DNA of 64,000 nt, taken from positions 1-64,000 of the forward strand of contig JAEWZN010000006.1 in the NCBI GenBank assembly GCA_023395255.1, in the 5' to 3' direction. Below, one piece after another: positions 41,709 through 50,439 of the stretch; position 1 is the stretch's first letter; each line of letters starts with the position of its first letter. Below the pieces are notes generated by a model, which saw only the letters and a list, made by a program, of their open reading frames with translations, was not told the DNA's origin and did not search any database. The DNA comes from Deferribacteres bacterium (GTDB lineage Bacteria > Chrysiogenota > Deferribacteres > Deferribacterales > Geovibrionaceae). Both the position numbers and the translations under genes were made by a program.

Positions 41709-41728
41709 TTTTTACGGAGAAGAGTATA

Positions 41729-42682
41729 ATGAAAAAAATCCTAATAGTTTTCTTTGCAGCGGTTGTCATTCCGCTGAATGCACATGCTCTGGATGCGCCT
41801 TTTATTGTGGGCGGGAACACAGCCTCTCAGGGTGAATATCCTTTTATGGTGGCAGTTGCCTATGCGGGGGCTGCCCCTCTTACAAGCAGACAGTTCTGCG
41901 GCGGAGTGCTTGTTGCACCCGAGTGGGTTCTTACGGCGGCGCACTGCGTGACCAGCGAATCCGGCGGAACCGTGGTCATTGACAATCCCGCATCTCTTGC
42001 TCTCTACATAGGCGAGTATGATCTTGCCAGCCCCAGCGGAATACAGAGAAGCGTTTCAAGCATATACGTCCACCCGTCATACCTGACAAACTCTGTTCTC
42101 GGAAGCGGCTACAGGGATATTGCCCTGCTTGAGCTTTCCTCCGCGGTGAGCGCAGAATACGCATCAGTGCTGAGAACCGCCGATGCGCATTATTTTGCTC
42201 TGCCCGGTGATATGTCAACCGTGATAGGCTGGGGGAGCACAAACGGAAGTGTTGGTGTTTATCCGGATAAGCTTCAGGAGGTCAGAGTTCCCATAATTGA
42301 CAATTTAGAATGTGCTGCTTCTATGGCTCCCTATGACATTTATGATTATGAAATGTGTGCAGGAAGCACAGGCAAGGATTCCTGTGGCGGCGACAGCGGC
42401 GGGCCTTTGCTTGTTGAAAAAAACGGCGGCTGGGTGGTTGCCGGTCTGGTGAGCTGGGGGCCTGAAACCTGCGCAATAACAGGGAAATACGGTGTTTATG
42501 CGCGTATTGCGGATAATCTCGCATGGGTGGAAGGCTACACAGGGGAACTCGACTATGGCAATACTTCCTCTTCCGGAGGTTCAGGTGGCGGATGCTCAGC
42601 TTCTGAAAACGGCAATATATCATTGCTGCTTATGTCTGCGGCACTTGCAGTGTTTATAAAAAGAGGCAGAAGAAAAGCTTAG
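41729..42682 (+). CDS. secreted trypsin-like serine protease with C-terminal sorting tail
   Basis: A 317-residue S1-family protease. The signal peptide ends near AHA-LDA, the mature N terminus resembles IVGG (FIVGGNTAS, residues 25-33), and the triad is His72 (LTAAHC), Asp130 (YRDIALLEL) and Ser223 (GDSGGP). Asp217, six residues before the nucleophile, predicts cleavage after Lys/Arg. The end is a Gly/Ser-rich linker with GGGCSA (Cys near 289), a hydrophobic helix and RRKA, as in Synerg-CTERM-type sorting signals. The protein is likely processed and attached at the cell surface. Confidence 0.88.
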   Translation: MKKILIVFFAAVVIPLNAHALDAPFIVGGNTASQGEYPFMVAVAYAGAAPLTSRQFCGGVLVAPEWVLTAAHCVTSESGGTVVIDNPASLALYIGEYDLASPSGIQRSVSSIYVHPSYLTNSVLGSGYRDIALLELSSAVSAEYASVLRTADAHYFALPGDMSTVIGWGSTNGSVGVYPDKLQEVRVPIIDNLECAASMAPYDIYDYEMCAGSTGKDSCGGDSGGPLLVEKNGGWVVAGLVSWGPETCAITGKYGVYARIADNLAWVEGYTGELDYGNTSSSGGSGGGCSASENGNISLLLMSAALAVFIKRGRRKA

Positions 42683-42756
42683 TAAGGAATGTTACCTGCT
42701 TTAGCGGGGATTCAGACTGATGACAAACGCCGTGACAGGTTTGTTCATATCTGTAA

Positions 42757-42889
42757 ATCCCCTTCAATCCCCCTTTGTTAAAGGGGGAAGTTGTTGTGTG
42801 CAAAAAGCAAGAACTGAGACTGCCGCGTCGCCTTGCTCCTCGCTGTGACGCAGCTTCCTGTCATTGCGAACTTTAGTGAAACAATCTCA
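42757..42889. repeat. C-rich palindrome and two REP-like palindromes
   Basis: CCCCCTTT-GTT-AAAGGGGG lies at 42769-42787 within an AATCCCCTTCAATCCCC context. Two REP-like units follow: 42816-42850 (GAGACTGCCGCGTCGCC...GCTGTGACG) and, inverted, 42859-42889 (TGTCATTGCGAAC...CAATCTC). They fill the gap between the convergent protease genes and may end both transcripts. Confidence 0.6.
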
Positions 42890-42951
42890 TCTGCCCGCAA
42901 TATCAGATTCTGAGTCTGTCATCAATCCCCGTGCTGCGGGGATTTTATTTT

Positions 42952-45231
42952 CTATATCTTTCTTCTTATTAATATTATTCCGGAAATCAACATCAGAACA
43001 ACCAGAGCGTAATCCGCTTCGGTTCCTGCGGAACATCCGCTGCCTCCGGAACCGCCTGATGAGTCTCCGTCATTATTGCTGTTTCCGCCGTTATCCCCCG
43101 GATCTTCATCATCACCGCCGGTTGTTCCGTTGTCATCATCGTCATCATCACCGCCGGAGGAAGAACCGGCAGTTACAAAATATGACTGAACCGCTGAGCT
43201 CAGGGAGTTGCCCGCCTGATCTTTTATTCCTGCGGAGATAGTGAGGATATATGCTGTTCCCGCACTGAGGTTTGCAGCAGGGTCAAAAGTCACATTATTG
43301 CCGGAGATTATAAAATCGCCGTTTGTAACGGCAGTCATAGTGGACTGGTTAATAAGAGACAGATTTGTTGTGTTCAGTGTGGAGGTAAGTACGCTTTCGC
43401 TGAACTGAACACTTATATTTGTACCGACTGCCACATCTGTTGAGTTGTTGGCCGGGGTAACACTGACAACATAAGGTGCTGTGGTGTCAAGGACAATAGT
43501 GTCTGAGGCTGCGGAGCTTATATTTTCCGCCTCATCCTTGAGCCATGCGTAAACCGTTTTGGTTCCGTCTCCGCTGCTCAGGGTGAAGCTTACATTAACG
43601 GAAAGACTTTTTGTGGTGTAGGTGGAGTTAAACACAGATGCATCCGGCGTTATGCTGTTTTCGGAAATATAATAGCCGTTTATCCCTGTTCCGTCCGCTC
43701 CGCTTATGTTCACCGTGACGCTTCTGGTATTGGTGAACGCGCTTCCGCTGTTTATGGAGGCCGTGACATTATAAGGCGCTGTGACATCATTTCCGTCTGC
43801 GATTGAATTGATGACCGAGTCAACATTTATCCGCCCTTCTGTTCCGTGGGAAGCGCAGCCGTAAGAAACTTCGGAGCGTGTGCTTTTCATAACAGTTTCA
43901 AGCTGGGTCACAGACAGCGCATCGTTCTTTTGTCTGAAAACAGCGAACGCTCCTGCAACATGGGGTGTTGCCATTGATGTTCCGTTCCATGCACCGTAAT
44001 CCGTATCTCCGCTGCCCACTGCGGAGTTTATGTTGACTCCGGGGGCAAATATGTCCAGAACTCCGGTCAGGTAGTTGCTGAAACTTGCCTCTTCATCGTT
44101 GATGTCCGTGGCTCCGACAGCTATCGCATCGGTGATGCAGGATGGAGATGAAACATAGCCGCATAAACCGCTGTTTCCTGTGGCGACCGCAACTGCTATG
44201 CCCGCTGCCGTGAGGTTGCTGACATGGTTTGTAAAAGTGGGATCGTTATTATTGCAGTAAGCACTGAAAGAGCTTCCACCCAGACTGAGGTTTACAGCCG
44301 CTATGTTGTAATTGTTTCTCTGACCGTAGACATACTGGAGTGCCGCTCTTTGATCAGAAGGGTATGAAAGAACGCAGTCCCTGTATGGAAGCTGATTGTT
44401 TGTGCAGAGAGGTTCATTCTCAAATCTGGAGAAAACCTGAATTGCTATTATGTCCGCGTCTTTTGCCACACCCTTCTGGCTTGGACTGTTTCCGGCGGCG
44501 ATTCCAGCTACATGGCTTCCGTGGTCATAGCTGTCATAGCTTGATGCATAATGCGCCGCTGACCCTGTGCCTGTCATGGTTGATGTGCTGCTGGGGCAGT
44601 CGTTCAGGGCGGAGAAGCACGCCTCCACTATGTTTTTACCCGCAAACATTTCATGGGTGCTTCTTATTCCCGTATCCAGTATAGCTACATACCAGCCTGC
44701 GCCTGTGTAACCCGCAGTCCATGCATCGTCAGCGCCTATTTTTCCTATGGAGTCAGCCCCGGCTGAGGGGGAGGAGAGGGTGTCCGGGAGTTTCTGCGGG
44801 ACATCTTCTATTATATATTCCACCAGAGGATTGCTTAAAAGCTCTGTAAGCCCGGCAGAGGTAACTTCCATTGCCGCCTCCGGAGTGAAGTCATAAGCCC
44901 TTTTGATGATATAGTTTTTTGAGTTTACAGCCGAGAGAGCATCCCTCCTGCTGCGTTCGGTTTCCGCCTTTACAGCGTCATCCGCCCGCTCAGCGGCGCG
45001 TCTTGCGGCTGTGCTTTTACGGTTTTGCACTGCGCTGCGGGAAGCGCTGATCAGAGCCGGATAGTTTTCCGATTTGAACCCGACAATAATCCTCACATAG
45101 CCGTCTTTAGCCGCTTTCATGGCCAGCTCGGCCTTATTGAGCACAAAGGGGGATGAATCGGCGCGGCTCTCCGCAGGAAATGATGAGAAAAGAGATAAAA
45201 TCAATAATAATGCAAGCAGTTTTAAACGCAT
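42952..45231 (-). CDS. secreted subtilisin-like serine protease with C-terminal sorting tail
   Basis: A 759-residue S8 protease. Signal peptide (about 1-23), I9-type propeptide (about 35-150), catalytic domain with Asp in AILDTGIRSTH, His in DHGSHVAGIAAG and Ser in GTSMATPHVAGAF, then two Ig-like modules (about 485-580 and 583-690, the latter with VVSVTPANNSTDVAVGTNISVQF of the Big_5 type). An acidic linker (GDDDDDDNGTTGGDDEDPG) and GGSGGSGCSAG, a hydrophobic helix and RRKI close the protein, the same tail as the trypsin-like neighbour. Confidence 0.9.
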   Translation of the reverse strand: MRLKLLALLLILSLFSSFPAESRADSSPFVLNKAELAMKAAKDGYVRIIVGFKSENYPALISASRSAVQNRKSTAARRAAERADDAVKAETERSRRDALSAVNSKNYIIKRAYDFTPEAAMEVTSAGLTELLSNPLVEYIIEDVPQKLPDTLSSPSAGADSIGKIGADDAWTAGYTGAGWYVAILDTGIRSTHEMFAGKNIVEACFSALNDCPSSTSTMTGTGSAAHYASSYDSYDHGSHVAGIAAGNSPSQKGVAKDADIIAIQVFSRFENEPLCTNNQLPYRDCVLSYPSDQRAALQYVYGQRNNYNIAAVNLSLGGSSFSAYCNNNDPTFTNHVSNLTAAGIAVAVATGNSGLCGYVSSPSCITDAIAVGATDINDEEASFSNYLTGVLDIFAPGVNINSAVGSGDTDYGAWNGTSMATPHVAGAFAVFRQKNDALSVTQLETVMKSTRSEVSYGCASHGTEGRINVDSVINSIADGNDVTAPYNVTASINSGSAFTNTRSVTVNISGADGTGINGYYISENSITPDASVFNSTYTTKSLSVNVSFTLSSGDGTKTVYAWLKDEAENISSAASDTIVLDTTAPYVVSVTPANNSTDVAVGTNISVQFSESVLTSTLNTTNLSLINQSTMTAVTNGDFIISGNNVTFDPAANLSAGTAYILTISAGIKDQAGNSLSSAVQSYFVTAGSSSGGDDDDDDNGTTGGDDEDPGDNGGNSNNDGDSSGGSGGSGCSAGTEADYALVVLMLISGIILIRRKI

Positions 45232-45353
45232 TTTTCCCCCGGCCTGAAAACCAAAGCAAACTATTTTCAGAGGTGTGTCTTAATTTATAACGGATAATCT
45301 ATGCCTCTGGTTTCACAGAGCAAGGTAATTTAACCTTAATATGTATTAACGGG

Positions 45354-46316
45354 TCAGTTTCTTATACAAAAATAACTCTGCCCTGTATCTATCCCTATGC
45401 TGCATTCCAGAGTAATATCCGCAATCATATTCAGAAGTCCTGCCGCATCGTCAGTTATCTGTGGAGTAACGCTCATTCCGCCGACATGGATTGTGAGGAA
45501 CTTGCCTTCCGGGGTTTCGTGCTCAATAGCGAGATTATTTATGTGCTTTATCACTGTTTTGGCTATAAATTCGGCTCCTTTGAGGTCGGTGGAGGGCAGA
45601 AAAAGCGCGAAGCTGTTTCCCCCCACTCTTGCCAGAAGATCCCCCGGCCGCTTTGCTGATTTTTTCAGTGCGGAGGATATTCTGCGCAGAACCTTGTCAC
45701 CTTCGAGAAAGCCGTATTTTGCGTTATAGTCGCGGAAGTCGGTTATGTCTATCCGGAGAAGGGCTATTGCCGCCTGAGTGCGTATTGCCCTACTGACCTC
45801 CTCCTCGACCTTGTAGATGAAATATCTTCTGGATAAAACTCCGGTGAGGCCGTCAATGTTGGAAATATCCTCCAGCTTCCTGTTGTTTTCCTCTATCTCC
45901 TTCTCACGGCTTATCCTGCTGATTATCTCTTTTCTGAGGGCAACTGCGGTTCTCATACGGGCGAAAATCTCCGTTCTGTCGGAGAAGTCCTTTATATAGT
46001 CCATGCATCCGGTCTCAAGCATAGCCCTGACTATATCTTCACTGTTTGCATTGCCGAAGGAGATAACCACAGTGTCCGTGTACTTGCCGTCGGACTTGAC
46101 GGCAAGTGTCACCTCATATGCTTCCGTATTGTTCTCGAAGTTAATAAGAATTATATCCGGCTGAATAAGCGGCTTAGCAGGGCTCAGTATTGCCAGCTTG
46201 TCAAACGATTCGAGGAGGGTCATGTTCTCAACCCATGAAATTTCCTCGATTCTGGACAGAGCGTCCTTCAAAGGTTTCAGATCTGTCCGCGCGTCATCAA
46301 TGACGGCAAGGATCAT
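45354..46316 (-). CDS. degenerate receiver-GGDEF protein
   Basis: A 320-residue protein with a receiver-like domain (1-125) and a GGDEF-like domain (about 155-318). Both look inactive: the phospho-acceptor position is Asn59 (IILINFENN) and the diguanylate cyclase motif reads RVGGNSFALF in place of GGDEF. IDGLTGVLSRRYF and DITDFRDYNAKYGFLEGDKVL keep the fold. It may act as a binding or scaffold protein. The start overlaps the end of the PilB-like gene by four bases, so it is the last gene of that operon. Confidence 0.85.
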   Translation of the reverse strand: MILAVIDDARTDLKPLKDALSRIEEISWVENMTLLESFDKLAILSPAKPLIQPDIILINFENNTEAYEVTLAVKSDGKYTDTVVISFGNANSEDIVRAMLETGCMDYIKDFSDRTEIFARMRTAVALRKEIISRISREKEIEENNRKLEDISNIDGLTGVLSRRYFIYKVEEEVSRAIRTQAAIALLRIDITDFRDYNAKYGFLEGDKVLRRISSALKKSAKRPGDLLARVGGNSFALFLPSTDLKGAEFIAKTVIKHINNLAIEHETPEGKFLTIHVGGMSVTPQITDDAAGLLNMIADITLECSIGIDTGQSYFCIRN

Positions 46317-48037
46317 AAATTGGCCTCCGCTATGTCTTCGCTCACTGTCACGCGGTTAAGCTCCTCTATTGTGGTGAGGCCTCTGAGTATTTTTTTAAGC
46401 CCGTCGTAACGGAGGGTTTTGTAGCCCCCTTTGGCCATTGTATATTCCTGAACCTGAAGAATGTTTGCGCCTTCGGCGATCATTTTTCTCACTTCATGGT
46501 CTATCATGAGGAGCTCATGAATAGCTATCCTGCCCTTATACCCGCTGCCGTAGCATTTCGGGCAGCCTTTCCCCTTGTAGAACTGCACCTTTGTTTTGCC
46601 GTCCCACTCATAAAAATAGCGCATTATCTCTTCCGGTTTGAGGTCATAGGGCTCCTTGCAGTGATCGCAGATGCGCCTTATCAGCCTCTGGGACATAACG
46701 CCTATCATAGACGGAGCCACGAGGAACGGCTCAACACCTATTTCCAGAAGTCTGGTAACAGCCTCCATAGCGCTGTTGGTGTGCATTGTGGCGAGAACAA
46801 GGTGACCTGTGAGCGCTGCCTGAGCGGCTATTTTGGCTGTTTCCGTGTCTCTGATCTCCCCGATGAGTATGATGTCCGGGTCCTGACGGAGGAATGAGCG
46901 CAGAGTGTTTGCGAAACCAAGCCCGACCGCGTTATTGACCTGCACCTGCGTAAGCCCCTGGAGGCGGTATTCCACAGGGTCTTCAATGGTCATAATGTTC
47001 ACTCCCGGCTCATTGAGATATTTAAGCAGGGCGTAAAGTGTGGTTGTTTTGCCGGAACCTGTGGGCCCTGTGACGAAGAATACGCCGTTGGGGTTTTCCA
47101 TAAGCAGGTTGAGTTTGGAATATATGCTTTTGGAGAAATTGAGATCCGTAAGTGAGGGGACTGTTTTTGAGTCCTTCTGACCGAGAATACGCAGAACCGC
47201 CTTTTCCCCGTAGATGCTGGGAACGGTTGAGATACGGAAATCTATGGCGCGGTTTTTAAGCTTAAGTACGCATCTGCCGTCCAGCGGGAGCCTGCGTTCG
47301 GTTATGTCAAGGTTTGACATAACCTTAAGCCTCGATATAAGTCCTGTGAGTATAATAACGTCAAACTTGAGGAGATCCTGCAAAACGCCGTCTATCCTGT
47401 AGCGCACACGGACAAAGTTTTCCTGTGGTTCTATGTGTATGTCGGAAGCGCCTTCTTTTATACCGATGAGCATTATGGCGCGCACAAGCTCTATTATCGA
47501 CTGATCCCCCGCCATTCTCTGGAGCTGTCCGGCGGTGATCTTGCTTGTTCCCTTTACCAGTGAGTCAACAGAGATTTTGGCAAGGAACTCATCTATCTTT
47601 GTGCTGTCCTGATAGCTTATCTCAAGGGTGTCCTCAAGGTCTTCCGGCATGGCAAAAACAGTGCTGACGCTTGCTTCAAAGAATTTTTCGCAGGCGCGTA
47701 TCGCCTCCATATTTTCCGGGTCTGAGACTGCTATTGTAACTGTATCGCCGAATTTATAGAGAGGTACAACCCTGTATTTTTTGGCAATATCGGAGGGGAG
47801 CATGGTGAAAAGCTCATAGTTGATCATGGTTCTGCCAAGATCAACGTAGGCCTTGTTTATGGAATCGCCCCAGAGCTTCGCCATGAGGTCTCTGGAGGCG
47901 GCTCCGCCCTCAATGAGATAATGGAGAATGTCTGCTGCGCTGCGGTTGAACTTCTTAAGCAGGTTGGTTTTATCCTCTTCGGTCAGAACCTTTTCCTGAA
48001 CGAGGAGCTCCATGAACTCGTCATTTATTTTTTTCAT
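46313..48037 (-). CDS. pilB: PilB/GspE-family secretion/pilus ATPase
   Basis: A 574-residue hexameric traffic ATPase that powers type IV pilus extension or type II secretion. The N-terminal MshEN-like domain (about 1-160) precedes the ATPase core: GASDIHIEP (near 199), Walker A GPTGSGKTTT (near 330), the Asp box TIEDPVE, Walker B ILIGEIRDTETA and the His box LATMHTN. The zinc site is CDHC...CPKC (about 470-510). MshEN domains bind c-di-GMP in several relatives. The operon mates are receivers and kinases rather than pilus parts, so PilB or GspE cannot be chosen. Confidence 0.9.
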   Translation of the reverse strand: MKKINDEFMELLVQEKVLTEEDKTNLLKKFNRSAADILHYLIEGGAASRDLMAKLWGDSINKAYVDLGRTMINYELFTMLPSDIAKKYRVVPLYKFGDTVTIAVSDPENMEAIRACEKFFEASVSTVFAMPEDLEDTLEISYQDSTKIDEFLAKISVDSLVKGTSKITAGQLQRMAGDQSIIELVRAIMLIGIKEGASDIHIEPQENFVRVRYRIDGVLQDLLKFDVIILTGLISRLKVMSNLDITERRLPLDGRCVLKLKNRAIDFRISTVPSIYGEKAVLRILGQKDSKTVPSLTDLNFSKSIYSKLNLLMENPNGVFFVTGPTGSGKTTTLYALLKYLNEPGVNIMTIEDPVEYRLQGLTQVQVNNAVGLGFANTLRSFLRQDPDIILIGEIRDTETAKIAAQAALTGHLVLATMHTNSAMEAVTRLLEIGVEPFLVAPSMIGVMSQRLIRRICDHCKEPYDLKPEEIMRYFYEWDGKTKVQFYKGKGCPKCYGSGYKGRIAIHELLMIDHEVRKMIAEGANILQVQEYTMAKGGYKTLRYDGLKKILRGLTTIEELNRVTVSEDIAEANL

Positions 48038-48039
48038 GG

Positions 48040-48189
48040 CTATTCACCCTTTTTAAGCTTTATTTTGTCTTTGCTGGTGATAAGCCTCTGGATTCCGTCC
48101 TGCGTGAGCTTGCGCTGGGTCATTTTCTCAAATTCTTCGTCAGCCTTGATCTCCAGAAGGATTTCCCTCAGGTTGTACCTTATCCTCAT
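48040..48189 (-). CDS. small 49-residue charged protein
   Basis: An unrecognised short gene: MRIRYNLREILLEIKADEE and, further on, LTQDGIQRLITSKDKIKLKKGE. It is helical and highly charged, pI probably basic at the C terminus. It starts inside the 3' end of the response-regulator gene (50-base overlap) and ends two bases before the pilB start, and it has an excellent AAGGAGAAG site. The tight fit between coupled genes makes real translation likely. Confidence 0.7.
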   Translation of the reverse strand: MRIRYNLREILLEIKADEEFEKMTQRKLTQDGIQRLITSKDKIKLKKGE

Positions 48190-48583
48190 TTTTGCTTCTC
48201 CTTGCTGTCAGGAAAGAGTTCCATGACTCAACGATTATCTGCCTTATTTCCTTTATGGGAGTATCTTTTCTTATATAGTTGTATGCTCCGTGCTTTATGC
48301 ACTCATCAACAGTTTCCACATCAGCAACAGAGGTGAGCATTATGATCAGTGCGCCCGGCTGGAGCTCTCTTATCTCTTTTATGGACTCGGTTCCGGTCTG
48401 CTTGGGCATGTTGATGTCAAGGAGGACTATGTCCACCTTAAACTGCCTGCACAATTCCACAGCCTCAAGTCCGTTCTGCGCCTCTCCTACGAGTTCGCAG
48501 TTGATGCTCTGGATTACTTTTTTCATTATAAGACGAATATGGGCTTCATCGTCCGCAATAATTACTCTCGGTGCTACACTCAT
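48140..48583 (-). CDS. single-domain response regulator
   Basis: A 147-residue receiver with Asp11/Asp12 (ADDEAH), Asp56 (VLLDINMP), Thr in MLTSVADVET and Lys in IRKDTP. A 25-residue disordered tail follows the domain. It overlaps the kinase gene upstream by four bases (ATGA) and the 49-residue protein downstream. Probably the output of the adjacent receiver-kinase. Confidence 0.9.
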   Translation of the reverse strand: MSVAPRVIIADDEAHIRLIMKKVIQSINCELVGEAQNGLEAVELCRQFKVDIVLLDINMPKQTGTESIKEIRELQPGALIIMLTSVADVETVDECIKHGAYNYIRKDTPIKEIRQIIVESWNSFLTARRSKNEDKVQPEGNPSGDQG

Positions 48584-49737
48584 ATGCTTGTCTCCGCAGG
48601 CAGTTTTACGGTTATTTCCGTTCCTTCGCCTTTTTTGCTTTTTACGCTGAAGCTTCCATGATGTGCGTACACAATGCTTTTGATGATGAAAAGCCCCAGT
48701 CCCGTGGATTTTTCCCCGTCGGTCGGCTTGCTGCTTACTGTGCAGTATTCGCCGAAGAGCTTGGGAATGTCCTCCTCGCTAATGCCGACACCCTGATCCG
48801 CCACTGTTAATGCGGCGGAATTTCCCTCTTTATATAGTTTAACCGTAACTTCCGTATTTTGCGGTGAAAATTTTACAGCGTTGCCCAAAAGGTTGTCCAG
48901 AACCTGATCAATCCTGTTTTTATCAACGGATACAATGCCCACATCCTCAAGCTCTCTTTTGATTGTGATGTTTTTTCTGGCTGCCAGAGGTTCGTTTATG
49001 TTAATGCGTCTGTCTATGATTTTTCTTAGTTCGCTTTCCTGTTTCAGAAGGGAGAGCCTGCCGCTTTCGATAACCGCGTAGTCCAGAAGATCATTCACCA
49101 GAGAGAGCATTCCGTGGCTGGTTTCATGTATCATGCTGAGCATTTCAGCCTGATCCCCGTTAAGCTTTCCGTCAAGCTCGTCAGCGAGCATTTCCGCAAA
49201 TCCGCGTATGGAGGCCAGCGGGCCTCTGAGATCGTGTGCTGCTGTTCCGAGAAAGCGGTTTTTGACCTGATTTAAGTCCTCCAGACGGCGGTTGAGGGTC
49301 TTGAGCTCCTCCTCCTGCTGTTTGCGTTTATCGGTTTCCAGCTTAAGCTTTATTATCGCATCCACACGCGCCTTGAGCACGGGCTTTGAAACAGGCTTGA
49401 GTATGAAGTCCGCCGCTCCGGCCTCAAATGCGTCCGAAAGGGTCTGGGCATCGTTTTTAACAGAGATCATTATGATTGGGATATGCTCGTAGATAGGGTG
49501 GGTTTTCAGCCTCTGCACAGCCTCTATGCCGTTCATCTGAGGCATAACTATATCCATAAGAATAAGGTCGGGCAGCTTTTCTTTACTGTTTTCCGCCTCA
49601 TCCAGAAGCTCTATTCCATCCCATGCGCCGGAGGCTTTCTGTATATTTTCATATCCGCATGAATTAAGTATGCGCTCAAGAATGTTCAGTGACGTTTCAG
49701 AATCATCCACAATAAGGATTCTGCTGCTTCCGTTCAT
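48580..49737 (-). CDS. receiver-histidine kinase (cytoplasmic)
   Basis: A 385-residue soluble kinase: receiver (about 5-125, phospho-acceptor Asp62 in LILMDIVMP), a coiled linker, HisKA with AAHDLRGPLASIRGF (near 168) and HATPase with LDNLLGNAVKFSP, VADQGVGISEEDIPKLF and STGLGLFIIKSIV. No membrane segment. First gene of the operon leading to pilB; with the next receiver it forms a relay that may control the secretion ATPase. Confidence 0.93.
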   Translation of the reverse strand: MNGSSRILIVDDSETSLNILERILNSCGYENIQKASGAWDGIELLDEAENSKEKLPDLILMDIVMPQMNGIEAVQRLKTHPIYEHIPIIMISVKNDAQTLSDAFEAGAADFILKPVSKPVLKARVDAIIKLKLETDKRKQQEEELKTLNRRLEDLNQVKNRFLGTAAHDLRGPLASIRGFAEMLADELDGKLNGDQAEMLSMIHETSHGMLSLVNDLLDYAVIESGRLSLLKQESELRKIIDRRININEPLAARKNITIKRELEDVGIVSVDKNRIDQVLDNLLGNAVKFSPQNTEVTVKLYKEGNSAALTVADQGVGISEEDIPKLFGEYCTVSSKPTDGEKSTGLGLFIIKSIVYAHHGSFSVKSKKGEGTEITVKLPAETSI

Positions 49738-50012
49738 TGCGTATCTCCGGTCAAAAATAAGTTATAAGATTAATCAATCCGCGTGTATGGCGGATATGTG
49801 CTAGTAATAACATGTATAACCTCTGGTACACAACAGGAAATCGGTTCCCGTCCGCCTGTTTTATCTGTTGGCACATTAGTTTATAATTACTTTAAGATAA
49901 CATTAAATATGGAAAAAGTTGTCATTTTTTTCGGAGGAATACAATTCTTCTTGAAGATTTATTTCTTTTGCATAATAGTTCATCTGCGTTTTAAAAGGCG
50001 AGGTGGAAAAGG

Positions 50013-50438
50013 ATGATATACTGGTTCGGAATTCTTCTTGCGGTTTTTTCCAATGTTTTTTATCACATAAGTCAGAAGACGATCTCCGTGAACGCAAATC
50101 CTGTGGTTTCACTTGTGTTTACTTACATCACCGCTGCTGCAGCCTCACTCTTTCTTATTCCGTTTTTTCCGCTCAAGGGTACGCTCACCGAGGAAGTAAG
50201 CAGACTGAACCTGCCCAGTGCGGTTCTGGGAATTTCCATTGTCGGGCTTGAGCTTGGGTTTCTTCTGGTGTACAGAGCCGGGTGGAACATCAATATAGCG
50301 GGCATAGTGGTAAGCGTTATGGTGGGGCTGTGTCTTATTCCCGTGGGTTACCTGTTTTTCAGTGATACGCTGACCGCAAAAAGCGCTCTGGGAATTGCGC
50401 TCTGCATAGCAGGCCTTGTGCTTATCAATTTTAAGTAA
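50013..50438 (+). CDS. small EamA-like membrane protein (four/five helices)
   Basis: A 141-residue protein equal to one EamA repeat: MIYWFGILLAVFSNVFYHISQK, FTYITAAAASLFLIPFF, LELGFLLVYRAGWNINIAGIV and ALGIALCIAGLVLINFK. Half-size DMT proteins usually act as dimers. GGTGGAAAAGG precedes the ATG. It ends one base before the stop of the convergent kinase gene. Confidence 0.8.
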   Translation: MIYWFGILLAVFSNVFYHISQKTISVNANPVVSLVFTYITAAAASLFLIPFFPLKGTLTEEVSRLNLPSAVLGISIVGLELGFLLVYRAGWNINIAGIVVSVMVGLCLIPVGYLFFSDTLTAKSALGIALCIAGLVLINFK

Positions 50439-50439
50439 A

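Noticed and set aside
49951..50016. 21-codon frame starting TTG after GGAGG, leading into the small DMT gene
   Set aside because: The spacing of GGAGG to the TTG is too long, the peptide is featureless, and the GGAGG could be chance in AT-rich DNA.
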